DNA of 64,000 nt, from positions 122,541 through 186,540 of the forward strand of contig JAGXQV010000211.1 of assembly GCA_018336195.1 (NCBI GenBank), written 5' to 3'. Positions within the stretch are counted from its first letter, which is position 1, and each line of letters opens with the position of its first letter. A program made the translations under genes and the position numbers. The DNA is from Sulfuricella sp. (lineage in GTDB: Bacteria; Pseudomonadota; Gammaproteobacteria; Burkholderiales; Sulfuricellaceae). The notes below the pieces were generated by a model. That model did not search any database. It worked only from the letters and a program-made list of their open reading frames with translations, and had not been told where the DNA came from. Below, piece after piece: positions 28,716 through 37,800 of this stretch.

Positions 28716-29876
28716 TTAGTCGCAGCGTATCACGGCCAGCGACACGTCGTCGTGGGCGTGGCGCGCGCCGAGGTGGTCGGCGAGGGCGCTCTGGATGGCG
28801 TCGATCCAGTTTTCCGGCGGGGTGCCGCTTATCGCCTCCAGCACTTTTTCGACATTGAAGTGGTTGCCTTGCTCGTCCTCGGCATCCAGCAGTCCGTCGG
28901 AAAATATCAGCAGGTAGCCGGGTTGTTCCCAGCGGAAAACCAGGGGATGGGCGATGAAGGTTTTGTCGAGGATGCCCAGCGGCAGGTTGGCGGAACTGAA
29001 GGAGTGCAACACGTCGCCTTGCGGGGTGACGAACAGGGCGGCGGGATTGCCGCCCGACCAGTATTCCAGGATGCGGGTGGTGGCGTCCACGGAGGCAAGG
29101 GTGGCGGCGACGAAGCGGTCGGTGGGCGACTGCTCGCGGATCGTCATGTTCATTTCCTCGACGATGGTGCCGATCGAGAAGCCCTTGGTCACCATGCGGT
29201 AGAAAATGCGGTTGAGCGGTACCAGGTTGAGCGCGGCGGGAAGGCCGTGTCCGGTGGAGTCGGCGACCATCACGAAGAGCTTGCCGCCGCGCGCGCGGGC
29301 CGCGGCGATGAGGTCGCCGCTCACCAGGTCGGAGGGTTGCAGCCAATAGCGCAGTCCCTCGTCGCGCAGTCCATCGGCCTGCATCATGCGGTCCATGAGG
29401 TGGGCGACCAAGTGCCGTTCTTGCTCGGCGGCGGTATGGTAGCGCTCCAGTTGCGCGTTTTTGCTCTTCAATTCGCGCCGGCTTATCAGCAGGGCGGCGC
29501 TCCGGACGATGGCCCGGCGCAGCAGGGAATAATCCACCGGTTTGAGGACGTAGTTTTCGATGCCGATTTCGATGGCGCGCAGCAGGTATTTGGTTTCGTT
29601 GAAAGCCGTGGTCAGAATGATCGGCGTATCGGGGCTTTCGGCGCGGATGAGTTGCGCCATTTCCAGGCCGTCCATGCCGGGCATCAAAACGTCGCTGACG
29701 ACCAGGTCGGGAGCCTTTTCCCGGAACAGCCGCACGCCTTCCTCGCCGTTGTTGGCGACATACAGGGTGTCGACGATTTTTCCCAGCATGTGGGCGAATT
29801 GCCTGCTGGTTTCCACGTCGTCCTCGACGTAGAGAATGGACAGGCTTTTCAGCGCCTGGTATTGCTCTTCACTCAT
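28716..29876 (-). CDS. Response regulator with PP2C-type SpoIIE/RsbU phosphatase output
   Basis: This 386-residue cytosolic protein has an N-terminal receiver (ILYVEDD, phospho-Asp in DLVVSDVLMPG near residue 59, conserved Lys in YVLKPVD) and a short linker. A SpoIIE phosphatase domain follows, with SDLVSGDLIA, VADSTGHGLPAAL and the C-terminal HDDVSLAVIRC metal-site motifs. Such proteins dephosphorylate STAS anti-sigma antagonists when the receiver is phosphorylated. Its ATG overlaps the stop of the hybrid kinase gene by 4 bases, so that kinase is the likely partner. Confidence 0.9.
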   Translation of the reverse strand: MSEEQYQALKSLSILYVEDDVETSRQFAHMLGKIVDTLYVANNGEEGVRLFREKAPDLVVSDVLMPGMDGLEMAQLIRAESPDTPIILTTAFNETKYLLRAIEIGIENYVLKPVDYSLLRRAIVRSAALLISRRELKSKNAQLERYHTAAEQERHLVAHLMDRMMQADGLRDEGLRYWLQPSDLVSGDLIAAARARGGKLFVMVADSTGHGLPAALNLVPLNRIFYRMVTKGFSIGTIVEEMNMTIREQSPTDRFVAATLASVDATTRILEYWSGGNPAALFVTPQGDVLHSFSSANLPLGILDKTFIAHPLVFRWEQPGYLLIFSDGLLDAEDEQGNHFNVEKVLEAISGTPPENWIDAIQSALADHLGARHAHDDVSLAVIRCD

Positions 29877-32209
29877 GCTGCCTCCGCTTGCGGCACGCTG
29901 ATGCTGAATTCCGCGCCGCCGGAAATACTGCGGAACACCAAGCGGCCTTTCATGTTGTTTTCGATGATGGTTTTCGACATGTACAGGCCGATGCCGGTGC
30001 CACCTCGCTTGGTAGTATAGTAAGGGTCGAAGATTTTCGCCGAAACTTCGTCGGCGATTCCCCCGGCGTTGTCGCGGATGGTCAGCAGTGCCTCGCCTTC
30101 ATGGGCGGAGTAGTCGATTTCAATGCGCGGTGCCGCGATGTTGCGCTCGCCGATGGCTTCCTTGGCGTTGGTCAGCAGGTTCAGCACAACTTGGCCGAAT
30201 TCGTTGGGGTAACCCCATAGACTGATGTCCCCCGCGCCGTTCAGCGCAACTTCGATGCCGTTGTTCCTGAGGCTGGCCTCGATCAGACGGAGCGTGTCTT
30301 GCACCGCTTTCAACAGGCTGAAGCTTTGCGGCTGTTTGTGGGGGCTGAAGAAATTGCGGAAGTCGTCGATGGTGGTGGACATCTTTCCGATCAGGCGATT
30401 GGCGGTTTGCTGGTAGTCGTCGAGTGCCGCTTGGTTCAGGGCGCCGTCCTGGTAATCCAGGTCGATGTTGGTAATCAGGATCGACAAGGCATTGAGCGGC
30501 TGGCGCCACTGGTGGGCGATGTTGCCGATCATCTCGCCCATCGCGGCGTGGCGCGATTGCTGGACCAACAGATATTCCGCGTCGCGGGTTTTTGCCACGG
30601 CTTCCCGAACGCGCTGGGCGAGCGTCTCGTTCAATTGCTTGAGTGCGGCCTCGGAGCGCTTGAGGTCGCCGATGTCGCGCATCACCGTGGAAAAGTAGGC
30701 GGGACTGGCGGATTCGCCATAGTGCGCGATGATGATCTGGGAAACCGGGATTTCCCTGCCGTCCCGGCCCAGCAACACGCTTTCGCCGCGCCACACGCCT
30801 TTTTCCATGACGGTGGGCAAGGCTTCCTCGGCGATGCGCCGGTAGTCGCGGGGCGGATGGGTATCTCGGATGCATAGCGAGGAAAGGTCTTCCTCCGCCC
30901 CGATCCCCAGCATTGCCCGCCCCCCCTGGTTCATGAAGCGGAGGTGCTGGTCGGGATCGCAGGTGGCGATGAAGTCCGGCGAGGAGTCGATCACCGCCGC
31001 CAACTGCTCGCGCTCGTCTTGCGCCAACTTGCGCGCGGTGATGTCCTCGTAGGTGATGAGCAGGCCGTTGACCTTGCCGCCCAGGTTGTGCAAGGGGATC
31101 TTGTCGATGTCCAGCCACACCGGTTTGCCGTCCTGGCCGGAAAACTGCTCGATGTGGTGGTGCAGGGGGGTATCGCTTTCCATCAAGGCGTCATCCTGGT
31201 CGCGGAAATACTGCGCGGCGGCGGGATCGGGATACAGGTCGAAATCGGTCTTGCCGACGATTTGCTCGGGGTTGGACAGCCCCAGGGACTGGGCGGCGAC
31301 CTGGTTGCAGCCACGGAACACCGAATTCAGGTCTTTCCAGAGGATATGCTGGGGAATGTTGTCCATTACCCGGCGCAGGAAATACTCGCGCTCCAGCAAT
31401 TTCGCCTGGGCGCTCATCAAAACCTGTTCACTGTGCAGGCGCACGCTGATATCGCGGAAGGCGATCACCGTCCCGGTAATTTTTCCGTCTTCCAGGATGG
31501 CGGAAGAATTCACCTCCACCGGAACGGCGCTGCCGTCCGCGCGCCAGAAGGTATCTTCCTGCTGATGGCAGGGGATGCCGTCGCGCAGGGTTTGGTAATA
31601 GGGGCACTCCTCGATGGGATACGGCGATTGGTCGGATTTGTGGTTGTGCACCCGCTCATGGAAAAACTGTCCCAACAGGTTGTCGAGTTCGAATCCGAGC
31701 AAGGTGCAGGCAGCGGGGTTGGCGAAGGTGACCTGGCCCGCGGCACCGATCACGCACACCCCCTCGTTGACCGAAGTGAGGATGGACAGGTATTGGTTCT
31801 TGAGTTGGCGGAGTTCGCGCTCGTTCTTCTTGCGTTCCAGCGCGGAGCGGATCACCTGGGCCAAGCGGTAGCCGCCGATCTCCCCCTTGACCAGGTAATC
31901 CTGGGCGCCGAGATGGATGGCTTCGCTCGCCAGTTCATCGTCTTTCAACCCGGTCAGCACTACCACCGGCAGGGTGGGCGCAACCGCCAGCATCCTGGTC
32001 AGCGAGCCTAGCCCGAAACCGTCCGGAAGACTGAGGTCGAGCAACACCAGGTCGACGTTGCTCTCCGCCAGGCGCGTCATGGCGGCGGCCAGGCTGCCGG
32101 CTTCCAGCAGGCGGATGGCCGCGCCCAATTCGCCCAGCAATTCGCGCACCAGGCGGGCATCGGCGGGATTATCTTCCACCAGCAACACGCAAATCGACTG
32201 ATTTTCCAT
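29873..32209 (-). CDS. Receiver-PAS-PAS-PAS histidine kinase
   Basis: This 778-residue protein has no evident membrane segment. A receiver domain (about 1-125, VLLVEDN, DLVLLDLSLP) is followed by three PAS domains (about 140-260, 285-405 and 415-535). The dimerisation box has His566 in GNIAHQWRQPLNAL, and the ATPase domain shows VVLNLLTNAKEAI, DNAGGI and GGTGIGLYMSK. It is a cytosolic sensor with its own input receiver, probably phosphorylating the SpoIIE-type regulator it overlaps by 4 bases. I start it at MENQSICVLLVED; the open frame extends further but antisense to the next gene. Confidence 0.9.
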   Translation of the reverse strand: MENQSICVLLVEDNPADARLVRELLGELGAAIRLLEAGSLAAAMTRLAESNVDLVLLDLSLPDGFGLGSLTRMLAVAPTLPVVVLTGLKDDELASEAIHLGAQDYLVKGEIGGYRLAQVIRSALERKKNERELRQLKNQYLSILTSVNEGVCVIGAAGQVTFANPAACTLLGFELDNLLGQFFHERVHNHKSDQSPYPIEECPYYQTLRDGIPCHQQEDTFWRADGSAVPVEVNSSAILEDGKITGTVIAFRDISVRLHSEQVLMSAQAKLLEREYFLRRVMDNIPQHILWKDLNSVFRGCNQVAAQSLGLSNPEQIVGKTDFDLYPDPAAAQYFRDQDDALMESDTPLHHHIEQFSGQDGKPVWLDIDKIPLHNLGGKVNGLLITYEDITARKLAQDEREQLAAVIDSSPDFIATCDPDQHLRFMNQGGRAMLGIGAEEDLSSLCIRDTHPPRDYRRIAEEALPTVMEKGVWRGESVLLGRDGREIPVSQIIIAHYGESASPAYFSTVMRDIGDLKRSEAALKQLNETLAQRVREAVAKTRDAEYLLVQQSRHAAMGEMIGNIAHQWRQPLNALSILITNIDLDYQDGALNQAALDDYQQTANRLIGKMSTTIDDFRNFFSPHKQPQSFSLLKAVQDTLRLIEASLRNNGIEVALNGAGDISLWGYPNEFGQVVLNLLTNAKEAIGERNIAAPRIEIDYSAHEGEALLTIRDNAGGIADEVSAKIFDPYYTTKRGGTGIGLYMSKTIIENNMKGRLVFRSISGGAEFSISVPQAEAA

Positions 32210-32275
32210 CCCGCCCCTCACCCTCCGCCGCGACTTACCATTACAATTTAGCACTATTTGATCTGGAGGCATCCC

Positions 32276-33274
32276 ATGAAGACCATCCTGATGCACCAGC
32301 CCGGCCCCGCCGAGGTGCTGCAATACGCCACCGCGCCGCTCCCCGAATTGCCCTCGGCCTCCCATGTGCGGGTGCGCCTGCAGGCCGTCGGGGTGAACCC
32401 GGTGGATACCAAGCTGCGCAAGGGCGGCACTTATTTTCCCGAGCGCCTGCCGGTCATCCTCGGCTGCGACGGGGCGGGCGTAGTGGACGGCGTGGGCAGC
32501 GCCGTCACCCGCGTCCGGCCTGGCGACGCGGTATTTTTCATGAACGGCGGAATCGGCGGCGAGCCGGGCAATTACTCGGAATTCACCACGGTGCATGAGG
32601 AATATGTCGCCGCCAAGCCGGCCCAACTCGACATGGTGCATGCCGCCGCCTTGCCGCTGGTGCTGATTACCGCCTGGGAAGCGCTGTTCGAGCGGGCCGG
32701 GCTGCAAGCCGGACAGACCGTATTGATCCACGCCGCCGCCGGCGGGGTCGGGCACGTCGCGGTGCAACTGGCGCGGAACGCCGGGGCGCGCGTCGCCGTC
32801 ACCGTGAGCGGCGCGGAAAAGGCCGATCTGGCGCGGCGCCTGGGTGCCGAAAAAATCATCGACTATCGCCGCGAGGATTTCGCCCAGGCCGCTTTGGAAT
32901 GGACCGGCGGGGCAGGGGTGGACGTGGTTTTCGACACCGTCGGCGGGGCGACCTTCTGCGCTTCCTTTGCCGCCGCGAAAGTCTACGGAAAAATCGTCAC
33001 CCTCCTGCAAAGCGAGTGCTCCGCCGCCGACCTCAAGCTGGCCCGTACCCGCAACCAGAGCATCCATTACGAACTGATGCTGACCCCCATGTTGCTGGGG
33101 ATGCACGCGGCGCGGGTCGCCCAGCGCAAGATGCTGGAAGCCGCCGCGCAAATGGTCGAGGCGGGCCGCCTGGAAGTCGTGGTCGGCTGCACCTTTCCGC
33201 TGGAACAGGCCGCCGAGGCGCATCGCCTGGTCGAAGCCGGCCATCTTGCCGGCAAAATCGTGTTGATCCCATGA
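32276..33274 (+). CDS. NADPH:quinone oxidoreductase-like MDR enzyme
   Basis: This 332-residue zinc-free medium-chain dehydrogenase/reductase starts MKTILMHQPGPAEVLQY. It has the GroES-like half with GVNPVDTKLRKG and the Rossmann motif AAAGGVGHVAVQLARNAGA. It probably reduces quinones or enals with NADPH. GGAGG precedes the ATG at good spacing, so an upstream TTG start in frame is unlikely. The stop overlaps the next small gene by 4 bases. Confidence 0.88.
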   Translation: MKTILMHQPGPAEVLQYATAPLPELPSASHVRVRLQAVGVNPVDTKLRKGGTYFPERLPVILGCDGAGVVDGVGSAVTRVRPGDAVFFMNGGIGGEPGNYSEFTTVHEEYVAAKPAQLDMVHAAALPLVLITAWEALFERAGLQAGQTVLIHAAAGGVGHVAVQLARNAGARVAVTVSGAEKADLARRLGAEKIIDYRREDFAQAALEWTGGAGVDVVFDTVGGATFCASFAAAKVYGKIVTLLQSECSAADLKLARTRNQSIHYELMLTPMLLGMHAARVAQRKMLEAAAQMVEAGRLEVVVGCTFPLEQAAEAHRLVEAGHLAGKIVLIP

Positions 33275-33594
33275 GCGACGAAATTACCCTTGAACAAAGC
33301 ATTCGCAACCACTTGCCGTCGGTGCGGCGGGTGCTTCTCCACGCCGTGCTGATGATGGTAGCGGCCTATCTGGCGGGGCCGTGGCTGGGGCCGCGCCTAT
33401 TCGGCTTCGTCGATCCGCAAAGCACCTGGGGGCGCGGTCAGGCGTACCAGGTCGGCGATGTCCTCAACTGGGGAACGCTGTTTCTAATGGTCGAACTGCT
33501 GGTCTATACCGCCTGGATCATCCGCCAGGGGCGCAAGGGCTACGACGAATACAAAATACGCGAGTTTCGCCGGGCGCTGGAGGGGGACGAGTAA
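33271..33594 (+). CDS. Small two-helix membrane protein of unknown function
   Basis: This 107-residue protein has transmembrane helices at about 20-42 and 65-85, a soluble start (MSDEITLEQSIRNHLPSV) and a charged tail (QGRKGYDEYKIREFRRALEGDE). It overlaps the oxidoreductase gene by 4 bases, so the two are co-expressed. I do not recognise a family. It may anchor or serve the oxidoreductase. Confidence 0.65.
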   Translation: MSDEITLEQSIRNHLPSVRRVLLHAVLMMVAAYLAGPWLGPRLFGFVDPQSTWGRGQAYQVGDVLNWGTLFLMVELLVYTAWIIRQGRKGYDEYKIREFRRALEGDE

Positions 33595-33670
33595 ATGGCG
33601 CGGTCGGGGAATCCACCGTCTGCGTCGCGGCGCCCGCTGGCGGGAGCTGTACCGACCTTGAAGCCACTTC

Positions 33671-36600
33671 ATGGAACGTAGCCGAAGCTTCGGCGTGAAA
33701 GCCCTGGCGCCACTGCTCGCCGGCAGCCTCGCCGTAATCGCGGCAATGGCCCTGCTGTGGCCCCAGCGCGTCGTCATCGCGGCGGCGGCCTACCTGCCCC
33801 TGCATACCGCCATGGAAACCCTCGCCGTGGTGGTGGCGTGCCTGATTTTCACGGCCGGCGTCAACAGTTACCGCACCACCCACGCCGCTGGCCTGGCGAT
33901 GCTTTCCAGCGCTTTCCTGGCGGTTGGGCTGCTGGAATTCGCCCATCTGCTCGCCTACCCCGGTATGCCGGATTTCGTGACCCCCAGCGGCCCTGAAAAA
34001 GCCACCTGGTTTTGGTTGGCGGCACGCCTCATCGCCGCCCTGGGGCTGTTGGCCGTGGCCATCCCCTTTTGGCCGCGCGGGGTGGACAGGCGGAAGCAGG
34101 TGCTGTTTCTGGCAATCGCCCTGATTCTTGCCGCTTTCGTCTACTCGGCGGTTCTGTTCCACCCGCTTGATCTGCCCGCCGTCATGGACGGCGAAGGTGA
34201 ACCGACACCCTTTGTGCGCGCCCTGGTATCCCTGACTGTCGCCATCCACACGGCTGCCGCGGTACTTATCTACCGGCGCCGCGACGCGTTCCACGCCTAC
34301 GATGTCGGGCTGCTGCTGGTCGCTATCGGGGTAATGGGGCTGGGCGAGCTGTTTTTCGCGGCCTACCGGAATACTGCGGATGCCCGGAACCTGCTCGGCC
34401 ATGGGTATCAGGTCGTGGCCTGCTACCTGCTGTATCGCGCGGTCTTCGCGCAGGGCATCCGCGTTCCTTACCGGCAGTTGGTCGAGTCCGAACGCAGCCA
34501 GCGCGCCAGCGAGGAACGCTACCGGCTGATCGTGGAAACCTTGGCGGAAGGCATCTGGCTGATCGACCAGAACAAAACCACCGTTTTCGCCAACCAGACG
34601 ATGGCGGAAATGCTCGGGGTTTCCAGCGCCACGCAAATGATCGGTTATTCGATATTCGATTTCATGGATGAAGCCGGCAAGGAACACGTCGCCGCGCGCT
34701 TCGAGGGGTTGCGCCGGGGCAGCGATGGGCCGCTCGAATTTGAATTTCGCCGCCGCGACGGGCGGGAATTCTGGGCGTCGCTTTCCGCCAGCCCGATATT
34801 CCAGGATGGCGGATATTTGGGTACGTTGGTGATGGCGACCGACATTACCGACCGGGTTCGTGCCGACGGAAAAATCGCCGAACTCCAATACCGCAACGAA
34901 ATCATCCTGAACGCCGCCGGCGACGGAATTTGCGGCCTGGACGAAAGCGGCGGGATCCTCTTCGTCAATCCGGCGGGCGCGGCAATGCTGGGATATGCCC
35001 GCGAGGAATTGTTCGGAAAGCCGTTGCATCAAATTTCCCACCACACCCGCCCGGATGGCAGCCCCTATCCGGTCGAGCAATGCCCGATCCTCGGCTCGCT
35101 CAAGGATGGCGCCCATTTCCATGAAGGCGGCGAGTATTTCCTGCGCAAGGACGGCAGCCGGTTCCCGGTGGAATACACCTGCACGCCGATTTCCGATCCG
35201 GCCACCAACGTTCGGATGGTGGTGATATTCAGCGACATCAGCGTGCGCAAACAGGCCGAAGAAGCGCTGCGCCAAAGCGAAGCGTGGTTCCGCACGCTGT
35301 TCGGCAGCATTCAGGATGCGATGTTCGTGGTTCCCATCGAGCCGAACGGGCAGCCCGGGAAGTTCATCGAAGTCAATGAAATAGCGTGCCGGCGGCTCGG
35401 TTATTCGCGCCAGGAATTTCTCGGTATGACGATTGCCGATGTCGACGATCCGGAGGCCGGCATCGATCCGTCGTACGTCATCCAATGCCTGATGGCGGGC
35501 GAGAGCGTGATTTTCCAACAAGTGCATGTCGCCAAGGATGGCCGACGGATTTCCGTCGAGGTGAACGCCAATCCCTTCGTCCTCAACGGCTCGCCGGTGG
35601 TGATGTCGCTGGTACGCGACATCACTGAACGCAAACGCATGGAAGCCGCTTTGCGCGCCAGCGAGGAACGTTTCCGCAACATCTTCGAGCAGGCTGAAAT
35701 CGGCATGGTGCAAACCGCGCTGGATGGCCGGTTCATGCGCGTCAACCGGAAGTTCTGCGCGATTATCGGCTATTCCGCGGAAGAACTGGACAGCATGACC
35801 TTCAGGGAAATCACCTCTCCCGAGGACTTGGAACAAGACCTCGCCTACCTGAAACAAGTGGCGAACCGTGAAATCGACAACTTCAGCATGGAAAAGCGCT
35901 ATTTCCGCAAGGACGGCAGCCTGATCTGGATAAACCTGTCGGTCTCGCCGCTTCGCAATGAAGACGGCTCAATCAAGTATTTCATCGGGGCCATCGAGGA
36001 TATTTCAGGGCGCAAGGAGGCCCAACAGCGCCTGCACGAACTCTCCGCCCACCTGCAAACGGTGCGCGAGGAAGAGAAAGCCAGCATTGCCAGGGAACTT
36101 CACGACGACCTGGGCGGTACCCTGACCGCCCTGAAAATGGACCTTTACTGGCTGTCGCGCAAGCTGCCGGCGGAGCAGTTTGCCATTCCGCTGATCGAGC
36201 GCATGGAGTCGATGTCGCAATTGCTCGATAATGCGGTCGGCGTCACGCGGCGCATCATCACCGAGTTGCGCCCCACCATCCTCGACGATCTCGGCCTGCT
36301 CGCCGCCATCGAATGGCAGGCGGACCAATTCCGCAAGCGCACCGGCATCGAGTGCCGGGTGAGTTGCGCAGAAGACCAGGGACAATTGGACAAAAGGGTG
36401 ACGATCGCCCTGTTCCGCATTTTCCAGGAAGCCCTCACCAACGTGCTGCGCCATTCCGGCGCGAGCCGGGTGGATGTCGAATTCCGGCACGACCATCAAG
36501 CGGTTTCGCTGGTGGTGCGCGACAATGGTCGCGGCCTGGGCGACCCGCTCGGCCCAGCCGCCGGCCATTACGGGATACGCGGGATGTTCGAACGCGCCGC

Positions 36601-36703
36601 TTCCCTGGGTGGGGAGGCGCGCGTCGACGGCCGGCCGGGGGAGGGGCTGACGGTCACCACCATTTTGCCATTGAGTGCCGCAACTACCGGGGAAGCACCA
36701 TGA
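33671..36703 (+). CDS. Membrane sensor histidine kinase with MASE-type N-terminus and four PAS domains
   Basis: This 1010-residue inner-membrane kinase starts with about eight transmembrane helices (residues 10-268) of MASE3-like character. Four PAS domains follow (about 283-400, 405-525, 535-655 and 660-785). The kinase is of the NarX type: HisKA_3 box ELHDDLGGTLTAL with His811 and a C-terminal ATPase with DNGRGLG and YGIRGMFERA. The partner is the LuxR-type regulator starting at 37026. In the reconstructed pre-insertion state the kinase stop and the regulator ATG overlapped as ATGA; a 321-base element now separates them. Confidence 0.9.
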   Translation: MERSRSFGVKALAPLLAGSLAVIAAMALLWPQRVVIAAAAYLPLHTAMETLAVVVACLIFTAGVNSYRTTHAAGLAMLSSAFLAVGLLEFAHLLAYPGMPDFVTPSGPEKATWFWLAARLIAALGLLAVAIPFWPRGVDRRKQVLFLAIALILAAFVYSAVLFHPLDLPAVMDGEGEPTPFVRALVSLTVAIHTAAAVLIYRRRDAFHAYDVGLLLVAIGVMGLGELFFAAYRNTADARNLLGHGYQVVACYLLYRAVFAQGIRVPYRQLVESERSQRASEERYRLIVETLAEGIWLIDQNKTTVFANQTMAEMLGVSSATQMIGYSIFDFMDEAGKEHVAARFEGLRRGSDGPLEFEFRRRDGREFWASLSASPIFQDGGYLGTLVMATDITDRVRADGKIAELQYRNEIILNAAGDGICGLDESGGILFVNPAGAAMLGYAREELFGKPLHQISHHTRPDGSPYPVEQCPILGSLKDGAHFHEGGEYFLRKDGSRFPVEYTCTPISDPATNVRMVVIFSDISVRKQAEEALRQSEAWFRTLFGSIQDAMFVVPIEPNGQPGKFIEVNEIACRRLGYSRQEFLGMTIADVDDPEAGIDPSYVIQCLMAGESVIFQQVHVAKDGRRISVEVNANPFVLNGSPVVMSLVRDITERKRMEAALRASEERFRNIFEQAEIGMVQTALDGRFMRVNRKFCAIIGYSAEELDSMTFREITSPEDLEQDLAYLKQVANREIDNFSMEKRYFRKDGSLIWINLSVSPLRNEDGSIKYFIGAIEDISGRKEAQQRLHELSAHLQTVREEEKASIARELHDDLGGTLTALKMDLYWLSRKLPAEQFAIPLIERMESMSQLLDNAVGVTRRIITELRPTILDDLGLLAAIEWQADQFRKRTGIECRVSCAEDQGQLDKRVTIALFRIFQEALTNVLRHSGASRVDVEFRHDHQAVSLVVRDNGRGLGDPLGPAAGHYGIRGMFERAASLGGEARVDGRPGEGLTVTTILPLSAATTGEAP

Positions 36704-36704
36704 T

Positions 36705-37025
36705 CCTATATTCCTCAGTTGACCGCTATGCCATGAGGCATAGGGTTTTGGTTCTAAACAACTTTGTCGGGTATTTTGCGTTCACCCGTTTGGTGAGGGC
36801 GCTACGGGCCGGATTGCACGGTTTTGCAGGCGCATGGCTGCGTTGTCGCACCCTTGTTCCGGCTCTGCCGGATTACAAGGGTGGTGATGCCCTTTACGGG
36901 TGCAACTCCTCGCAATGGAGCGACCATTACTCGTCGTCGCGCCTTGCTTGCGCCCCGAAGGGAAGTGCCCTTGGGGTACGCCCGCAAAACCGCACACTCC
37001 AACCCGTCCAACTGAGGAATATAGG
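36705..37025. mobile_element. Structured MITE-like element, copy 1
   Basis: This 321-base element lies exactly between a kinase and its response regulator. The ends are perfect inverted repeats (CCTATATTCCTCAGTTG at the left, complement at the right). It is flanked by the direct repeat ATGAT (36700-36704 and 37026-37030), consistent with target duplication. Removing the element and one repeat restores an ATGA stop/start overlap. The interior holds several hairpins, notably ACCCTTGT...ACAAGGGT with an inner CCGGC/GCCGG. It is closely similar to 40562-40881. The right end supplies GAGG eight bases before the regulator ATG. No transposase is encoded. Confidence 0.85.
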
Positions 37026-37655
37026 ATGATCCGCATCCTGATTGCCGACGACCACGCCATCGTGCGGCGCGGACTCAAACAAATCGTCGAAGATAGCGGG
37101 GAAATGACGGTCGTCGCGGAAGCCGCCGATGGCGCCGAAGCGGTGCGCCTGGCCCTTGATAGCGACTGCGATGTGCTGCTCCTGGATATTTCCATGCCGG
37201 ACCGCAGCGGTATCGAAGTGCTCAAGCAACTCCGCGAGGAAAAGCCGCGCCTGGCGGTGCTGATTATCAGCATCTACCCCGAGGATCAATACGCCGTGCG
37301 CCTTATCAAGGCGGGTGCTGCCGGCTACCTGAACAAGGAATGCGCGCCGGCCGAGTTGGTCGAGGCGGTGCGCCGGGTGGCCGGCGGCAAGCGCTACATC
37401 AGCAGCGCGGTCGCCGAAATGCTCGTCCACGAGATCGGCGCGGCGGACCAGAAACTGCCCCACGAAATCCTGTCCGACCGGGAATACCAGATTTTCCTGT
37501 TGCTGGCCTCGGCCAAGACCGTTTCGGAAATCGCCGCTTCCCTCTCCTTGAGCGTCAAGACCGTCAGCACTTACCGCACCCGCATCCTGGAAAAAATGCG
37601 CTTGCGCAACAATGCCGAACTGATGCACTACGCCATCGAAAAAGAATTGGCGTAG
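37026..37655 (+). CDS. NarL/LuxR-family response regulator
   Basis: This 209-residue protein starts MIRILIADDHAIVRRGLKQI. A receiver domain (phospho-Asp in DVLLLDISMPD, Lys in YLNKECAP) is followed by a LuxR-type helix-turn-helix (LSDREYQIFLLLASAKTVSEIAASLSLSVKTVSTYRTRILEKM). It is the output of the NarX-type kinase just upstream. The ATG is part of the 5-base direct repeat flanking the inserted element, and the Shine-Dalgarno now used lies in the element's terminal repeat. Confidence 0.93.
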   Translation: MIRILIADDHAIVRRGLKQIVEDSGEMTVVAEAADGAEAVRLALDSDCDVLLLDISMPDRSGIEVLKQLREEKPRLAVLIISIYPEDQYAVRLIKAGAAGYLNKECAPAELVEAVRRVAGGKRYISSAVAEMLVHEIGAADQKLPHEILSDREYQIFLLLASAKTVSEIAASLSLSVKTVSTYRTRILEKMRLRNNAELMHYAIEKELA

Positions 37656-37735
37656 CAAGTTCGCGCAGTGTTGTAGGACAAACACCGACACATCATCCGC
37701 TGGAGAGCCTACAAAATATCGCGAGCCATTCCGAT

Positions 37736-37760
37736 ATGCGCCGCCGTGGCGGCGGCGCAT
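37736..37760. terminator. GC-rich hairpin between two response regulators
   Basis: ATGCGCCGCC pairs perfectly with GGCGGCGCAT around a 5-base loop. It lies 80 bases after the LuxR-type regulator and 40 bases before the next receiver gene. There is no following U-run, so termination without Rho help is doubtful. Confidence 0.4.
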
Positions 37761-37800
37761 CATTCCCTTCAGTGCAGCGGTCTGCCGGGGGAGAGAAAAA

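Noticed and set aside
36793..37023. A shared forward reading frame through both copies of the inserted element (LVRxLRAGLH...LRCRTLVPALPDYKGG)
   Set aside because: Both copies are open in this frame, but conservation is concentrated in hairpin arms at DNA level, the 5' parts differ, and no common start codon or ribosome site exists. I treat it as non-coding.
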